Shown: positions 1-11,767, counted from the stretch's first letter. The stretch: DNA of 64,000 bases from Hemerocallis citrina (GCA_017893485.1 CM030360.1:143397697-143461696), one strand, 5' to 3'. Numbers and translations: made by a program. Notes: generated from the sequence alone by a model not told the origin.

Positions 1-689
1 TAGCCTGTCGAATTTTTTATTATATATAAACCCTTCTATCCAACACAATTAAAAAGGAGCTTTTTTTTATTGTTAATAGTGAGCCAAAATCTCTCCGTGA
101 TCCATTAAAAAGAGTTTAACAAAGTATATAATACGGGAAAAAATCATGGTTAAATCTGCACTGTTCTATCCCAGCACAGATTGCGAGGCAAACTGGGACA
201 AGATGGCAATTTCATGGATGGACTTAGGCCCAAAAATGATTCACGGGCCATGTTCAAGCCCATTTGTCCTTCCCAGCCTGCCCGTAAAGGCTTTATTAGC
301 CATCTATAGCCAGTAGTCAAATCCCGGATAATTAGGGATTTAACAGCTTAATCTTATCCCTAATCACCGGAATCTTATTTGGCAGCCAACGATCTTTTCC
401 TAACAGGTTCTTACTGCCCTATAAATACATGGCTCCCTCCACTGTTAAAGGGTAATCACATTTTTACTACCTAACCCCATTTTACCGCTGATTACTGACT
501 TGAGCGTCAGAGGGTCTGTCGCCGGGAATCCTCCCGGTGTTTCAAACTTTTTAGCAGGTCCTCGACGGTCGTTGTGTCCATACACCCCACTCATACTAGC
601 TTCACATTAGGGTCAGATTTACGGCTGAGAACTGAGTTTCCTCTCCAACAAAAGAACACACTATTTGTTGCTCCCACATCTGAAAAACA
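1..689 (+). mobile_element. 5' LTR of Tat element A (right part)
   Basis: This LTR ends in ACA at 689, directly before the primer site. It carries a TATA box at 420-427 and, 77 bp further on, a conserved leader signature (497-525, GACTTGAGCGTCAGAGGGTC...). The same signature recurs at 41807-41835 on the plus strand and 45906-45938 on the minus strand, each 77-79 bp after a TATAAATA, so all three are related LTRs. The start of the LTR is not in the window. Confidence 0.75.
420..427 (+). promoter_or_regulatory. TATA box of Tat LTR
   Basis: TATAAATA stands 77 bp upstream of the leader signature. The same spacing recurs in the two other Tat LTRs of the window (TATA at 41728-41735 plus, 46008-46015 minus). 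Confidence 0.6.
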
Positions 690-700
690 ACAGTATCAGA

Positions 701-718
701 TTGGTGTCGTCTGTGGGA
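701..718 (+). other. Primer binding site of element A
   Basis: TTGGTGTCGTCTGTGGG follows the LTR end by about a dozen bases. It resembles the common Tat-group primer site TTGGCGCCGTCTGTGGG, with two bases changed. The bases between here and about 1000 are untranslated leader with no other visible feature. Confidence 0.6.
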
Positions 719-999
719 AACACAAATCCGAGCCCTTGGCTCAGACCCTGTTCGGTAGTAGACATCTCCTATGACCCCCAAGCCCAAGAAAACCGTTACC
801 ACTGGTCGCCATGCCGACCATACACTCAAGGGTCGCAACTGCAGTGGGTCAAACACCCGCAGCCTCCAGCTCTGAGTACCTCTCACTCGGTAGCCTGGAG
901 GACCGAGGCCCCGATGGTTCCTGAACTCCAAAACATCATAAACAACCGGCTAAATAAGGACAACCTTTGAAATCATCTCAGTCACTCTAGAAACAAGGC

Positions 1000-2490
1000 A
1001 CCTTCTAACCACCAGCCGAACCGAAGCTGTCATTCCAACCACGGTCGGGAGAGGGGGCGCAATCGCTCCCTGAGAGATCAACTACCACCAAATGGTCTCA
1101 AAGAAGGAGGCCATGTGACAAGGGCCGAGTTCCAAGAGTTCAGGAACGAAATCTTTCAAGCTCTCTGAGGTGGAGCAAGGAGCAAGCATAATACCGACGA
1201 CCATCATGCTGGAGGGACCGGTAACAAAGAATCCTATGGATTGACCCGATCCGAGGGACAAGAGGAAGACATCCTCAAACATCTACAGGAAATGGAAGGC
1301 TGCCTTGCTCGAGTCAGCGAAGATGGGAGGCATTCTAACTAAGGGTAAAAGCTGGTCTGGCCGCCCTTCTCATCCTATATCCTAGAAGCCCCCATCCCGA
1401 GGAGCTTCTAGCCTTCGGTATTTGAAACGTACGACGGAGAGTCGGATCCTGTTGATCACATTAAGGGGTTCAAAATCTCGTGATGATTCACAGCGGCTCA
1501 GATCCCCTTCTCTGTCGTGCTTTCCCGGCCACACTGTGGGGGCCCGCACGAAAATGGTACTCCAAGCTCGCCTCCAACTTGATCTTCTCCTTCGACTAGC
1601 TCGAGGAGAGTTTCCTTGCTCACTTTGTGACCAACCGTAAGACTGAGAAGACAAGCGCTTCCCTACTAGACCTCAAGCAGAAGGATGAGAATTCCTTCAG
1701 GACTTCATAAGAAGATTTACAGTCGAGGCCCGATCAACTTCCTCCCTTGACGCTGTCTTCTGTCACAATGTTCGACACGACACGTTGAATGCCTCATTGG
1801 CTAAGAAGTCGCACATTGATTTTCCCGACCTCCTTCTCCGAAGTGAGAAGTATATCCAGGCGAAGAGGCCTTGCACCCGGGAGGCCAGAAAGAGTCCCCA
1901 ACCAAGAGAAAGAGGAAAATCGACACTACGATGTTCCGAAGAAGTCACAGAAGGATGCCTCTGGGTAGAGGCAACCCCCTCTAGTTAGTTCCTCACTTCG
2001 AAAAATTCACTCTGCTTAACGTGAGTGTCTGTGCCAACCTGATGGAGGTGGAAGAAGAGGGGTTGATCCGATACCCCCTCGGCCCAACAACAATATCAAG
2101 AAGAGGGATAAGAGGTTCTATTGCCGATTCCATTGAGAACACTGCCATGATACCGACAACTATTCGGTTCTTAAAGATGAGATCGAGGTCCTCACCCGGA
2201 GAGGGCACTTGACTAAGTTCACCCGGGACGGCCCAAGAGTTTCTCCTCCTCCCCGAGGGTCGAACAAGCTTCCAGAAGTGGAGTCTGAACCACAGGACTC
2301 CGACAGAATGGTCATCATCCATTGCATCCACGATGGACCGATGAGGGGAGACTCAAACTCCTCCAACAAGTCCTTCATTCGAAAAGTCAACTCGGTTCAC
2401 AACTGCCCTCCTCTCGAGGCCACAGATTGTCGGCCTCTTTCTCGGACGAGGACCTAGAGGGCGTTCGGGTTCCTCACTGTGATGCCTTGA
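1000..2490 (+). pseudogene. gag: Tat gag pseudogene
   Basis: The capsid/nucleocapsid gene is degraded into fragments in all three plus frames. Recognisable pieces are a FETYDGESDPVDHI motif near 1420-1460, typical of the Tat retrotransposon gag domain; an LAHFVTNRKTEKTSASL stretch near 1610-1665; a segment ending in DLLLRSEKYIQAKR near 1785-1870; and a YCRFH-type cysteine/histidine motif near 2115-2180, followed by LKDEIE. Stops and shifts separate these pieces, so no Gag protein can be made. The gene lies between the primer site and the protease, as expected. Family placement is confident; end coordinates are approximate. Confidence 0.7.
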
Positions 2491-2499
2491 TCATTAGCC

Positions 2500-2642
2500 T
2501 CGGCTTAGCAAACCACTAGTTCTGCTGCATTCTTGTGGACAATGGGAGCTCAGTCAATATCATGTTTCTTTCCACCTTCGAGGGGTTAAAAATCCCTCAG
2601 GAAATGTTAAAGCCTGCAGGCTAAACCTTCCACGGCTTCTCA
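2500..2642 (+). pseudogene. Tat aspartic protease, first half
   Basis: The frame reads ILVDNGSSVNI around 2531-2563, matching the aspartic protease active site of Tat elements (D-N/T-G-S-S), then continues to GFS at the edge of the inserted minus-strand LTR. An in-frame TAA after KPAG breaks it. The second half begins at 6062 in the same frame. Confidence 0.75.
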
Positions 2643-5600
2643 TGTAACACCCCGAATTTCAAATAAGACTGAATTCGAGTTCCACAGGATCTTTTCACTT
2701 CACTTCGTACAATTTTATAAGGAAATTAAAACTTTACTTTACATCAGAGTCACATTTACATTAACACTTATACAGCGGAATCAATTTACAACAATTATAT
2801 GAATGAAATACAACAACACTTGAATAATTCTTTAAGCATCAATTCATCCTTAGTCTTTTTCATGTGCTTTACCCTGCATAGAAACTGTGGGCACGTCAGT
2901 TCATTCAACTGTCGAAATATTATACACGGTCATCCTCTCTATGCCGAAACAATATAACGATTCTCAATATTTAACAAACCACAAACTTTTCACAAACAAA
3001 GCTAAGGGACTATCCTATTGATGTCGTATTGTGAATGTACTCTTAGTCCTTAATGCAATTATTTATGTTATATGACACTAATGCGCACTTGTTCAGAGTC
3101 TATGCATTCCATACTACATAGGTCCGAGGGCATGCCCTTAACCGTTATTCATCTTGTAGGGTTCAATCCCTCGCCATGACTTAATCTACAACTGTAACTA
3201 TGGTAAGTATCCTAGATATTCTATGAGTTACGAGCTCACGCCTAGGTGCCCTGGAGAGAATCCCAACGCACTGACACATGACTCATCATGCAGGCATCTT
3301 GTGGTAATTCACCTCCTACCATAGACATGACACCACCCGCAGTCACCAAACACCCTACGAGCGTCGCCACCGGGATGGTACTCTGGAGTAGTATCCACGT
3401 CCTACTCATGACGCATCATGGAACATCCTGTGAATACTCTCATGCCCCAATCCAATGACCCCCATACTTATGTTTTTCTATTACTTTCATCACATCTTCA
3501 CTATGTATCTAGTCATTAATTTAATTGAATCATGAACAAAATCAATTCCTTAGGGTTAGCACTCCCACTATACCGGTCTTATTCATTCATTTCACATGAC
3601 CCAAATCTTGGTCTTTTCATTTCAAATTTCATCTCAAGATTTCTTTCATTGCCGGTATGAGGCTTGCTACACCCTAGTTCTTAATTTCAACTCATAATTA
3701 CAACATCGTGTTTTTCATACTCATAAAGTCTTTTTCATGATTAACAATAATTTTCATTTCATGTTCATAGCATTTGTATATTCATATTCTTTCATAGTTC
3801 ATCAAGTCATTCAATTTCAATTTCATGTACAATATCATGCATAAACAAATAAATTCAACTTGTCATATTCAATAGTTTATTCTTTCCACATAATTCTCTT
3901 AATCTTATTTTAATCAATACTAATTTCATTTGATTCTCATACTAATGTTCATTTCATTCAAAAGGTCACAAAGTCGAATTTTCATTCATAAGCAATACTC
4001 AATTTAACAATGAGAATCCATAGATAGCACATTTAAATTTTCTTTCATTCAAAAATTCTCCTTTATCACTTAGCATAATTTTCTCATACAAATAGATCAC
4101 TTTTATAATTCTCCAAAAGTAAATTTCTAGAGCATTCTACACAAATTTCACTTATAACTCACTTTTATTTTAGTCAAATAGTACACAAATATTTTTCATA
4201 GGAACTACATATTTTTAGAATAATAGTAGTATTTTTCTTTTGATTTTTAAAGCCAAGAATTCAATTTTTAAAACTAAAAAAAAAATCAAATAATTCAAAC
4301 CTGCCGAAGCCAGGTTTCGAACCTGCGACATGGGACTAACCAACAGCCACCGAAAGCCAACGAAGCTAAGGTGCACATGCGGTAAGTGAAAGGATTTAAT
4401 TGGTAAGTGTTTTGGGTTTCGGGTTTTGGGTTTTATTCAAAAATGGAAATAAAAGGCAGAGCCTAGGTTTCGAACCTAAGACCACTAGAGTCACCCACAC
4501 GCTATAGTAGCGCCCAAAGCAACCGCGACCACTAGATCTAAGGGGCCAGATTGTTCCAAAGAGTATTGGGTTGGTTTTGATCCCATTTTCTGTTCATTTC
4601 TAGTTATTAAAATTCCCAAAACGTTTTTAATTCTTTTTCTTCTCTTTTTGAATCAAAACTTTTCAGATTTTATTCTATATGAAATTATTGTAAACCAGTA
4701 TTTTTATAATCATTATTTGCTTATAAAACATGCATTTTTTATCTTATTTTATGTTCTATGTCCATAATTTCGACATTGAGAACAAATCACATTTGTACAC
4801 GATTTAGAATCTAGATTTCTACGAAAATACTTTATTTCTCTATTCTCTCACTTATTAACAATCTACAATATTTTAGAACACAAATGTCCATCTTTTCTAC
4901 AATAGTGTTACTCTAATTTAAGAAATCAACATTTTCATGATGCATTTAATCACAATTTGTCTCGTAAACATAAATTTCTCCATAAAGCATAATTCACAAA
5001 CACATAGCATGACAACATGAAAGATTCTAGCAGTTTAGTTCACAATTTATCAACTAGCAATCATTTTATCAATCATTTTATCAATCATTCTCTAAATTAC
5101 CATTTCATCTCTAATTAAGCAAACATGAGTCCAATTTCACTTAGTTGTTCCTTAGTAATTCTATCAAATCATTCCTAGCATGGTATCTAGATTTAGAAGT
5201 ATAAGAAACACCCACCTATTGGAGACAATGAAATGAAAACTCCTAGAATCTCCTAGAATGCAAGAAAGTGGCCTTCTCCTCGTAGATTGTATTGCCAAAA
5301 CGTCTCCTCCTTGTGCTTGATTGGAACCCGAGCCTCTCCTTTGCTCCTTTGATGATGGCCAACCTCTACTTGAAGGAACACACACACACAATGCACACTC
5401 TAATCTTTTATTCACTAATACTTCTCAATCTTTTGCTCACTTAGTCTTTTCTTCTCTTAATAAATTATTTAGTGTACTAATGAGAAGAAAACTAGGGGTA
5501 TTTATACACTTTTAGGATGAGAATAGATGGTTAGGATTTAATCAAGGAGTTAGAGATCAATGATCAAGATGAAATGGGAAGTTGTACTAATTTCCATGAT

Positions 5601-6061
5601 CTCATAACCACCCCTCAACTCAACTCCACTCTCCCTCTCTTCTCTAGCCATAATCCGGCCACCCCCTAGGTGTGCAATGCACACACTAGTGCATGCACGT
5701 GCCCCAACTAGTGTTCCCCATCAATAAGTTGTACATTATTAATTTATTTATTGTCTACTAATTGTGTCTACACTATGAGTTATGACAATTAAAAGGGTAA
5801 TTAATTTGTGGGCTTCAAAATAGTGGGCTTTTAGACTCGTGGGTCAAAATAAAATATTTAATTAATTAGGTTGGTCTTAAATTAGAAAAACAAGCTTAGA
5901 CTTTTAAAATAGGCATCTAGAAAATAAAGAGAAAGAGAGAAAACAATTGTTTGTTCATATTATAAAAGATAATTATATAAGAAAATATTTATACAAAAAT
6001 TTGTACGTGCATAACACGTAAAATCAACAATTTCTCATTTAATAAAAAATCCAGGGCATCA
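2643..6061 (-). mobile_element. Solo LTR F1 (minus strand) in the Tat protease
   Basis: It begins with TGTAACACCCCGAATTTC (the LTR's 3' end, inverted) and ends ...GGGCATCA. No PBS, PPT or coding sequence lies inside, so it is best read as a solo LTR. Removing exactly 2643-6061 restores the host protease frame. The expected 5-bp TSD is not clear: TCTCA on the left, only CATCA on the right. It is related along its length to the LTR at 55597-59773: both share the start region, the block around 3078-3180 and two tRNA-like boxes. AT-rich throughout, with no gene. Confidence 0.75.
4313..4476 (-). other. Two tRNA-like B boxes in LTR F1
   Basis: On the minus strand GGTTCGAAACC occurs at 4313-4323 and again at 4466-4476, 153 bp apart. 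Both resemble the T-arm/internal promoter B box (GGTTCGANTCC). The sequence 5' of each on the minus strand has only weak A-box resemblance (for example TTAGCTTCGTTGGC). No full tRNA fold is evident, so these are tRNA-like relics, not tRNA genes. Confidence 0.45.
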
Positions 6062-6300
6062 GGTGCCCTCGTTCAGATCGAGGGGATCACCACCTTGGAA
6101 GTCACTGCCGAAAAATCCCCGACATCTAGAACCGAGGTAATGGACTTCATGGTGATCAATGTCAAAGCCGCTTACAATGTCATTCTCGGGCATCCCGACC
6201 TCGCATCTCTTTAGGCAGTGCCCTCGGCCCACCACACGAGGATGAATTTCCCCACCAAATTTGGAGTTCGGGTCGTCAAGGGAAACCAAGAGGCTGCTAG
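6062..6300 (+). pseudogene. Tat protease, second half and linker
   Basis: The translation continues the protease from 2642: GALVQIEGITTLEV, then AAYNVILGHPDLASL, which matches the conserved YN-ILGRP-L motif closing Tat proteases. A stop follows at about 6211. The next segment (AVPSAHHTRMNFPTKFGV) fits the linker to the RT. It is separated from its first half by the inserted LTR. Confidence 0.75.
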
Positions 6301-7251
6301 GACTTGCTACACAGCCACAGTGGGGGGCTTGGTACTCCCCCTTGATGCAGTCGAACTCCCCTTCGACAGAAGCTCAATGCACTTCGAGCTAGTGAACGAA
6401 TTGGAGGAGGTCCATTTCTCCGAGGCTGACGCTGCTAAATGGTTCCATGTCAGCAAGTCCCTTCTTCCCGACCTTAAAGAAGATATCATTTGCCGTGTCT
6501 CGCAAAAAAAAAAGGACTTGTTCGCTTGGATCCTGTCCGATATGCCCAGAATCTCGGAGGATCTCATAATGCATAAATTGAGCGTCAACCCGGACTCCAA
6601 GCCAGTGCAACAGAGGCATCAGAAATTTACCTCTAAAGGCAGCATGCGGTGAAAGAAGAAGTGGAGAAGCTCCTCTCTGCCTGCATCATCCAAGAAGTCA
6701 ACTACTGAGAGTGGTTAGCCAACGTTGTGATGGTGAAGAAATCCCATAGCAAATGGAGGATATGCATCGATTTCACCGACCTCAACAAAACCTACCCAAA
6801 GGATCCCTTTCCTCTCACTAGCATCGACACCCTCATCGATGCGACGTCTGGGCACGAACTGCTTAGCTTCATTGATGCCTTCTCGAGCTACAACCAGATC
6901 CAGATGTTCCCTCCTGATATCCCGAACACAGCTTTTGTGATAGACCAATGGATCTACTGCTATCTAATCATGCCTTTCGAACTGAAAAATACAGGGGACA
7001 CCTATCAGAGGAACGTCAACCAGGTTTTTAAAGAGTAAATAGGTCAAAACATGGAGGTTTATGTCGACGATAAGCTCGTCAAAATACTCCAATGAGGAGA
7101 CCATGTGAAGTACCTGGAGGAGTCCTTTGGGGTCCTGAGGAAGAATAACATGAGACTCAACCCTTAAAGTGCACCTTCGGCGTCACCTTGGGAAAGTTCC
7201 TTGACTTCATGGTCAGCCAGTGAGGATAAAGCCGAATCTTGAGAAGATTCA
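6300..7251 (+). pseudogene. Tat reverse transcriptase, first part
   Basis: Reverse transcriptase of element A, in several frames. Fragments include SKWRICIDFTDLNK (about 6745-6790), SFIDAFSSYNQIQM (6868-6909), MPFELKNTGDTYQR (6970-7011) and the catalytic YVDD box near 7060. Frameshifts near 6650 and 6710, a stop at 7036-7038 and changes such as MPFGLKNAGA to MPFELKNTGD show decay. The gene is cut at 7251 by element B and resumes at 13852 in the same frame. Confidence 0.8.
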
Positions 7252-7876
7252 TGTAGTACCCTGTATTTTTTAATTATTTGGAGATTAGAAAGTGAATTAA
7301 AATGATTTTTTTTTGTGATTTAATAATTGTCTGTCTAAAAATTTATCCTTTTTACACGTGCAAAATACGTGCAAATGTTGACTTGGGAAGTTCAAAACCA
7401 AAAATTATTTTTGGAAAAATCATTATTTATTATTTGAGATTATTTGGGATTTTTCTAGATTTTTTTGAAAATTATTGGACTTATTTGCAATTATTACAAA
7501 AAGGACTTTTGTGCAAAATTACCAAATGGGGGTGAAAACTCCAGATTTTTAGATTTTTGGACTGAATATAATCCCTAGTTAATTCAGGAGTAAAGATTTT
7601 ACCTCTAGTTCCTACACATTTGACTTATTTCACAAGTTTTGGTAAAAGAGAATCTTTTTGCAAAATCGCTATTTGAAGGGATGAAAATGCAAACTTTGTT
7701 TTATGGGTTTCCCTACAGAGCCGGCTGATGCTGGAGGGGATATTTTCAAATTTTGAACTTGATTAAAACTGGTTTTTACTAATTTTCAATAAAAGTGTCT
7801 AATTATGAAAAGGGACATTTTAAAAAAGAGTATTTTGCAAATATTTTTTAAAACCCTAGAATCTTAAATTCCGGAC

Positions 7877-7908
7877 TATATAGGGTTTTTGCAGCTGTCA
7901 TTCGCTGC
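7877..7908 (+). promoter_or_regulatory. LTR B promoter: TATA plus GCAGC/GCTGC leader
   Basis: TATATAG at 7877-7883 is followed by GCAGC-N-GTC-TTCGCTGC and CACAA. The related solo LTR has TATTTAAA at 33262-33269 before the same leader (near 33282-33304), so promoter and start region are kept between two diverged copies. The exact start site is inferred. Confidence 0.5.
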
Positions 7909-8867
7909 ACAATACAGGAGATTTATTATTTCTTATTATTTTGGAGTTCTAAAGAAAGATCTTGGATTTCTTGCTAGGAGGAGCTTTTCTTATTATTTTT
8001 TTCATCTTTGTTCAATTCCTTCAATAAGGTGAGTGATATATTTATTTTGTTTTGTTCTTTGAATGTTGGATGTGGTGATTCATCTTTTAGAAAGCATGCT
8101 AGGGTTGAGTATGAATATGTACATGATGGATTGAATGGATTGTTGAATTAAAAATTGATCTTTTATGAACCCTTGTTATCCACAAATGGATTTGTATGTG
8201 TATGGTTTGAGATCCATATTATTTTGAGTTTGGTGAACACAACTTGATTATGATAATATTAATCTTGAATGTATGAATATGTACATGATGGATTGGATGG
8301 ATTGTTGAATTAAAAATTGATCTTTTATGAACCCTAGTTATCCACGAATGGATTTGCATGTGTATGGTTTGAGATCCATATTATTTTCAGTTTGGTGAAC
8401 ACAACTTGATTATGATAATACTAACCTTGTATGTTCATGCGTTAATAATGACGATGGGGTTTGAGAAGTTTTGAGAAGGATTAATGAATTATGAATTCTT
8501 ATCTTGAGAATTGGTTGGGAGAAATTGAATGATATTTGATGCAATACAACTAATTTGGGGAATTTTGGGATTGTGCAAGGTATTACTCAAATTGGATTCC
8601 TTGAATATTAAGATTAAATTCTGAATATGTTGTTATTTCTAATCGAAGGTCTTGTGGAATTTTTTTTAATGCACGAACATGCACAAACAATTTACATGAA
8701 TTTCGTACTTCATTGTTATTGAAGAAAATCAACAATTTGCTATTTTTGTTAATTCAAGTGATTTTGATTGGTTTTATTGATTCTTATATATCCTACAAGT
8801 CGTATTTAAGTAAAACTCCATATCGGTTAAAAAGTGTACAACTAAAAAACTGCAGTCTGCAGGTCAA

Positions 8868-9215
8868 CAGTCGACCGGTAGAAATTACATTCGACCGTCA
8901 TTACCCGGCTGCTATATTTTTCTTGTTTTCTTGAAATTTCGTGCGGAACAGTTGACTGAACCATGTTTACAGTCAACTGAGTCTGCTCTGTTTTGATATT
9001 TCCTGATATTTGGATTTTCATTCTGGACAGTCGACCGATGACCTTTTACAGTCGACTGTTAGTACCTAGAATTATTTTATGTTAAGTTCTGGAGTTGTCA
9101 TTCTGGACAGTCGACGTATGGCTTTTACAGTCGACTGCTATTACTTAGATTTATTTTCTCGAAGTCTTGGGTTTTCACTCTGAGCAGTCGACCGACTCCT
9201 GTATATAGTCGACTG
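8868..9215. repeat. Paired CAGTCGACTG palindrome array (5' LTR of B)
   Basis: Ten sites match or nearly match the perfect palindrome CAGTCGACTG, in five pairs starting at 8868/8888, 8949/8970, 9028/9049, 9108/9128 and 9185/9206. Spacing inside a pair is 20-21 bp; from pair to pair it is 77-81 bp. The first site of each pair often ends in CCG, the second in CTG. Confidence 0.9.
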
Positions 9216-9607
9216 TTACTGATGTTCTTGAGTTATTCTGATGCTATTTTAAATGAGTTATTCTTTAAATGTTTTGGATCTATAATTTCCTATTCTAAAC
9301 CTTATTTCCTATTGAACATATGTTTCCAAATTGTTTTATTAAAGTAATTTTAATGGAAGGTTTGGTTTGGATGGTTGAGTGTGAGTCCCTAGAGGGTGTG
9401 TGGGACCCTAGTATATCGGTAGTTGAGATATATGTGTTTTGGGCCTGTTGAGGCATTTTAGTTGATCAGTTGTTGAGTTATGTCTGGTGGGGTACACCAA
9501 CTATAGGTGATTCATAATTAAACTAATTAACTCAAAAAGTTTAGGACAGACACTAGTGGTGATATGATGAAAGGGAACATGAGTAATGGACCTCAGTATG
9601 GCTTGCG

Positions 9608-9850
9608 GTGTAAGATAATCCCCAGAATTATCCAGGTATGAGTGAAATAGTCTCCGGAATTACCTGTGGTGTGGGATTGATCTCCGGAATTATCGGGGTC
9701 GAGGCGACGCTTATGTGGTATTCATGTGATGAGGTACCATAGCTTGAGGTGTGGGGTATTCTCGAAGACTCCCAGGTGTGAGTGAAATAGTCTCCGGAAT
9801 TATTTGTGGATAGAGATTGGCCTCCAGAATTATCGGGGCATGGGTTAATA
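9608..9850. repeat. Degenerate LTR minisatellite, CCGGAATTAT core
   Basis: Repeated phrases built on CTCCGGAATTATC and AGGTGTGAGTGAAATAGT alternate here and again in the 3' LTR at about 12955-13185. Unit lengths are irregular (about 35-60 bp). Confidence 0.6.
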
Positions 9851-10519
9851 CTCACAGTTTATCTTTATCTCGTAGTAGTCATCGTGTTAGGATTAGTTGC
9901 ATAGCGGGGGATTAAACCCTACAATGTGGAGACGTTAAGGGCTTACACCGGACCTATGTAGAATGGGATGCATAGAATCCGATAAGTACGCATTAGAGAG
10001 TCAGCATATAGAATTGTGTTTTCTTGATTTGGTTTAAGCATATGTTTTCCTGGTTTTTACACTTGACACTTAGTTTAGTTCCACTTGATATTTTCATGTC
10101 TTATTGTTATATCTTACCGTATATTGTTCTTACTTATTACATGTTATTTATGTTTCCATGTTCTATTTATGTCGCTTTTGTTTTATGTCACTCAAACCGT
10201 TATGGCTGACCCCTTTAGGTTTGGGGGTTAGGGTTATCTCTAGTCTTATGTTTTACAGGTGATTACTTGTAACATGGATTTTGGATGCTTGAGTTAAAGT
10301 GGTGTAATTGGTTTTGTATTGTTGTAAAATAAATTGTTGTAAAGAAAGAAATTTGTAATTCAAGGTGTATTGTATTCCGCTGTGTTATGTAAAGATTAAT
10401 GTAATGAAAGTTGAAATTTTTTTTATGGCTGTGTTTAATATTGTATTTGAAGTTGATGCTGGGAATTGTGCCACGTCTATCTGAGATATCATATTGGAAA
10501 TTTGGGGCGCTACAGAGAT

Positions 10520-10531
10520 TGGTATCAGAGC
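10520..10531 (+). other. Primer binding site of element B
   Basis: TGGTATCAGAGC follows the LTR end (10514) by five bases and is the standard complement of the 3' end of plant initiator tRNA-Met. Confidence 0.9.
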
Positions 10532-10723
10532 ACGCTTCAATAGTAGTAATAAACATGGTATAAAAATAATTTAGGTGTGGACCTTAGAGAGAGTATCACA
10601 TAGAGCTGTAACATGATGTTTTTTTACTTTTGGGGTATGGTTGAGGCTTTGCCAGAGGGTATTGATGTGAATATAAATTGTGTTGAGGTGCTCTAACTTT
10701 TTCCTCATTTTGCAGTATTCAGA

Positions 10724-11767
10724 ATGGTTGGACCCAGAACCGGGAATGGTAACAATGGTGATGGAGCTGGAAGTTCCCAAGGGGCAGGAGTTGATCTCGA
10801 GGCCGAATTTGCCAGGGTATATCAGACTTTGAATGCACTAATGGCAGTTAATTTAGCACAGAATCAGAATCATGGGGTTGGACCAGTGTTTGTTAATGCT
10901 CTTCCTTTCAAGCAGATTGAGTCCTTCAAGAGAATGAGGCCACTCGTATTTGAGGGGAAGTCTGATCCAAATGAGGCTGATGATTGGATTAGACGGATGG
11001 AGACGATCTTCTAGGTCTCGGAAACTCTGGCAGCCAATAAGGTAAAGTTGGCCACTATGCAGTTGGAAAAGGACGCTGGTGTTTGGTGGCAAACTGTGAA
11101 GAGGACTCTGGGAGACCAGCAAATGACTTGGGAGGCTTTTCTGGAAGAATTCAGGGATCATTTCTTTCCCCTGGATATTCAGGAGAAGAAGGCAACAAAA
11201 TTCTTGAATCTACAGTAGGGCAGCATGACCGTGCGAAAGTATGAGACTAAGTTCGCTCAGCTGTTGAGGTATGCACCGGAGCTGATAGGTGATGAGGCGA
11301 AGAAGGCCAAGAATTTTGAGCAGAGCTTGAGGCCAAACTTGAGGTCTAGGATGATTTCTTTGGGCATAAGGAGGTTCGATAAGCTAGTCAGGAGAGCAGC
11401 TATGACAGAGAAAGACATGGATCAGTTCCAGAAGAAGCAAGAGACCTGGAACAGGAACAAGAGGCCAGCATCAGGTCAGAGTGGGAAGTGATTCCCAGTG
11501 AAGCAAGTCAAGTTGAGTGGTCCACTGCAAAGGCACCCGCAACTCAGGAAGTGACTTGTTACTACTGCAAGGAGGCAGGTCATTACAAGTCAGCGTGTCC
11601 TAAGTTGGCGAAGCAGACTTATTTCCAGTGTGGGCAGGCGGGACATTCTAAGCCTCATTGTCCACAGTTGAGGAAGGATGGTCCTGGTGGAGGTAAATTC
11701 CAGAGGCAAGGGCGAGTGTTCGCATTAACTGAGAAGGATGCAGGTAACTCGGAAGATGTGATCCAGG
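10724..11767 (+). pseudogene. gag: Gag of element B (first exon of gag-pro)
   Basis: Starts MVGPRTGNGNNGDG at 10724, about 200 bp after the primer site. A capsid domain follows (FEGKSDPNEADDWIRRME; MTWEAFLEEFRDHFFP; YETKFAQLLRYAPEL), then two nucleocapsid zinc knuckles near 11550-11660. The first knuckle, CYYCKEAGHYKSAC, is complete; the second, FQCGQAGHSKPHC, has lost its first cysteine. Stops at about 11012 (TAG), 11216 (TAG) and a frame change near 11489 disable it. The reading ends ...DVIQ plus one base at 11767, where an intron appears to begin. If the intron is kept, translation stops five residues later at TGA 11782-11784. Confidence 0.85.

Larger units (their letters stand above)
7252..10514 (+). 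repeat. 5' LTR of element B
   Basis: A 3263-bp LTR, TG...CA. It holds a TATA box (TATATAG, 7877-7883) followed by an inverted GCAGC...GCTGC leader element (about 7891-7908); an array of CAGTCGACTG palindromes (8868-9215); degenerate minisatellite units with a CCGGAATTAT core (about 9608-9850); and a block shared with the minus-strand LTR families (9905-10000). No credible gene lies within it. Confidence 0.9.

Noticed and set aside
8868..9215. CRISPR-like regular spacing of palindromic repeats
   Set aside because: The repeats are only 10 bp, paired, in a plant LTR, with related sequence between them. There are no cas genes and this is not a prokaryotic sequence.
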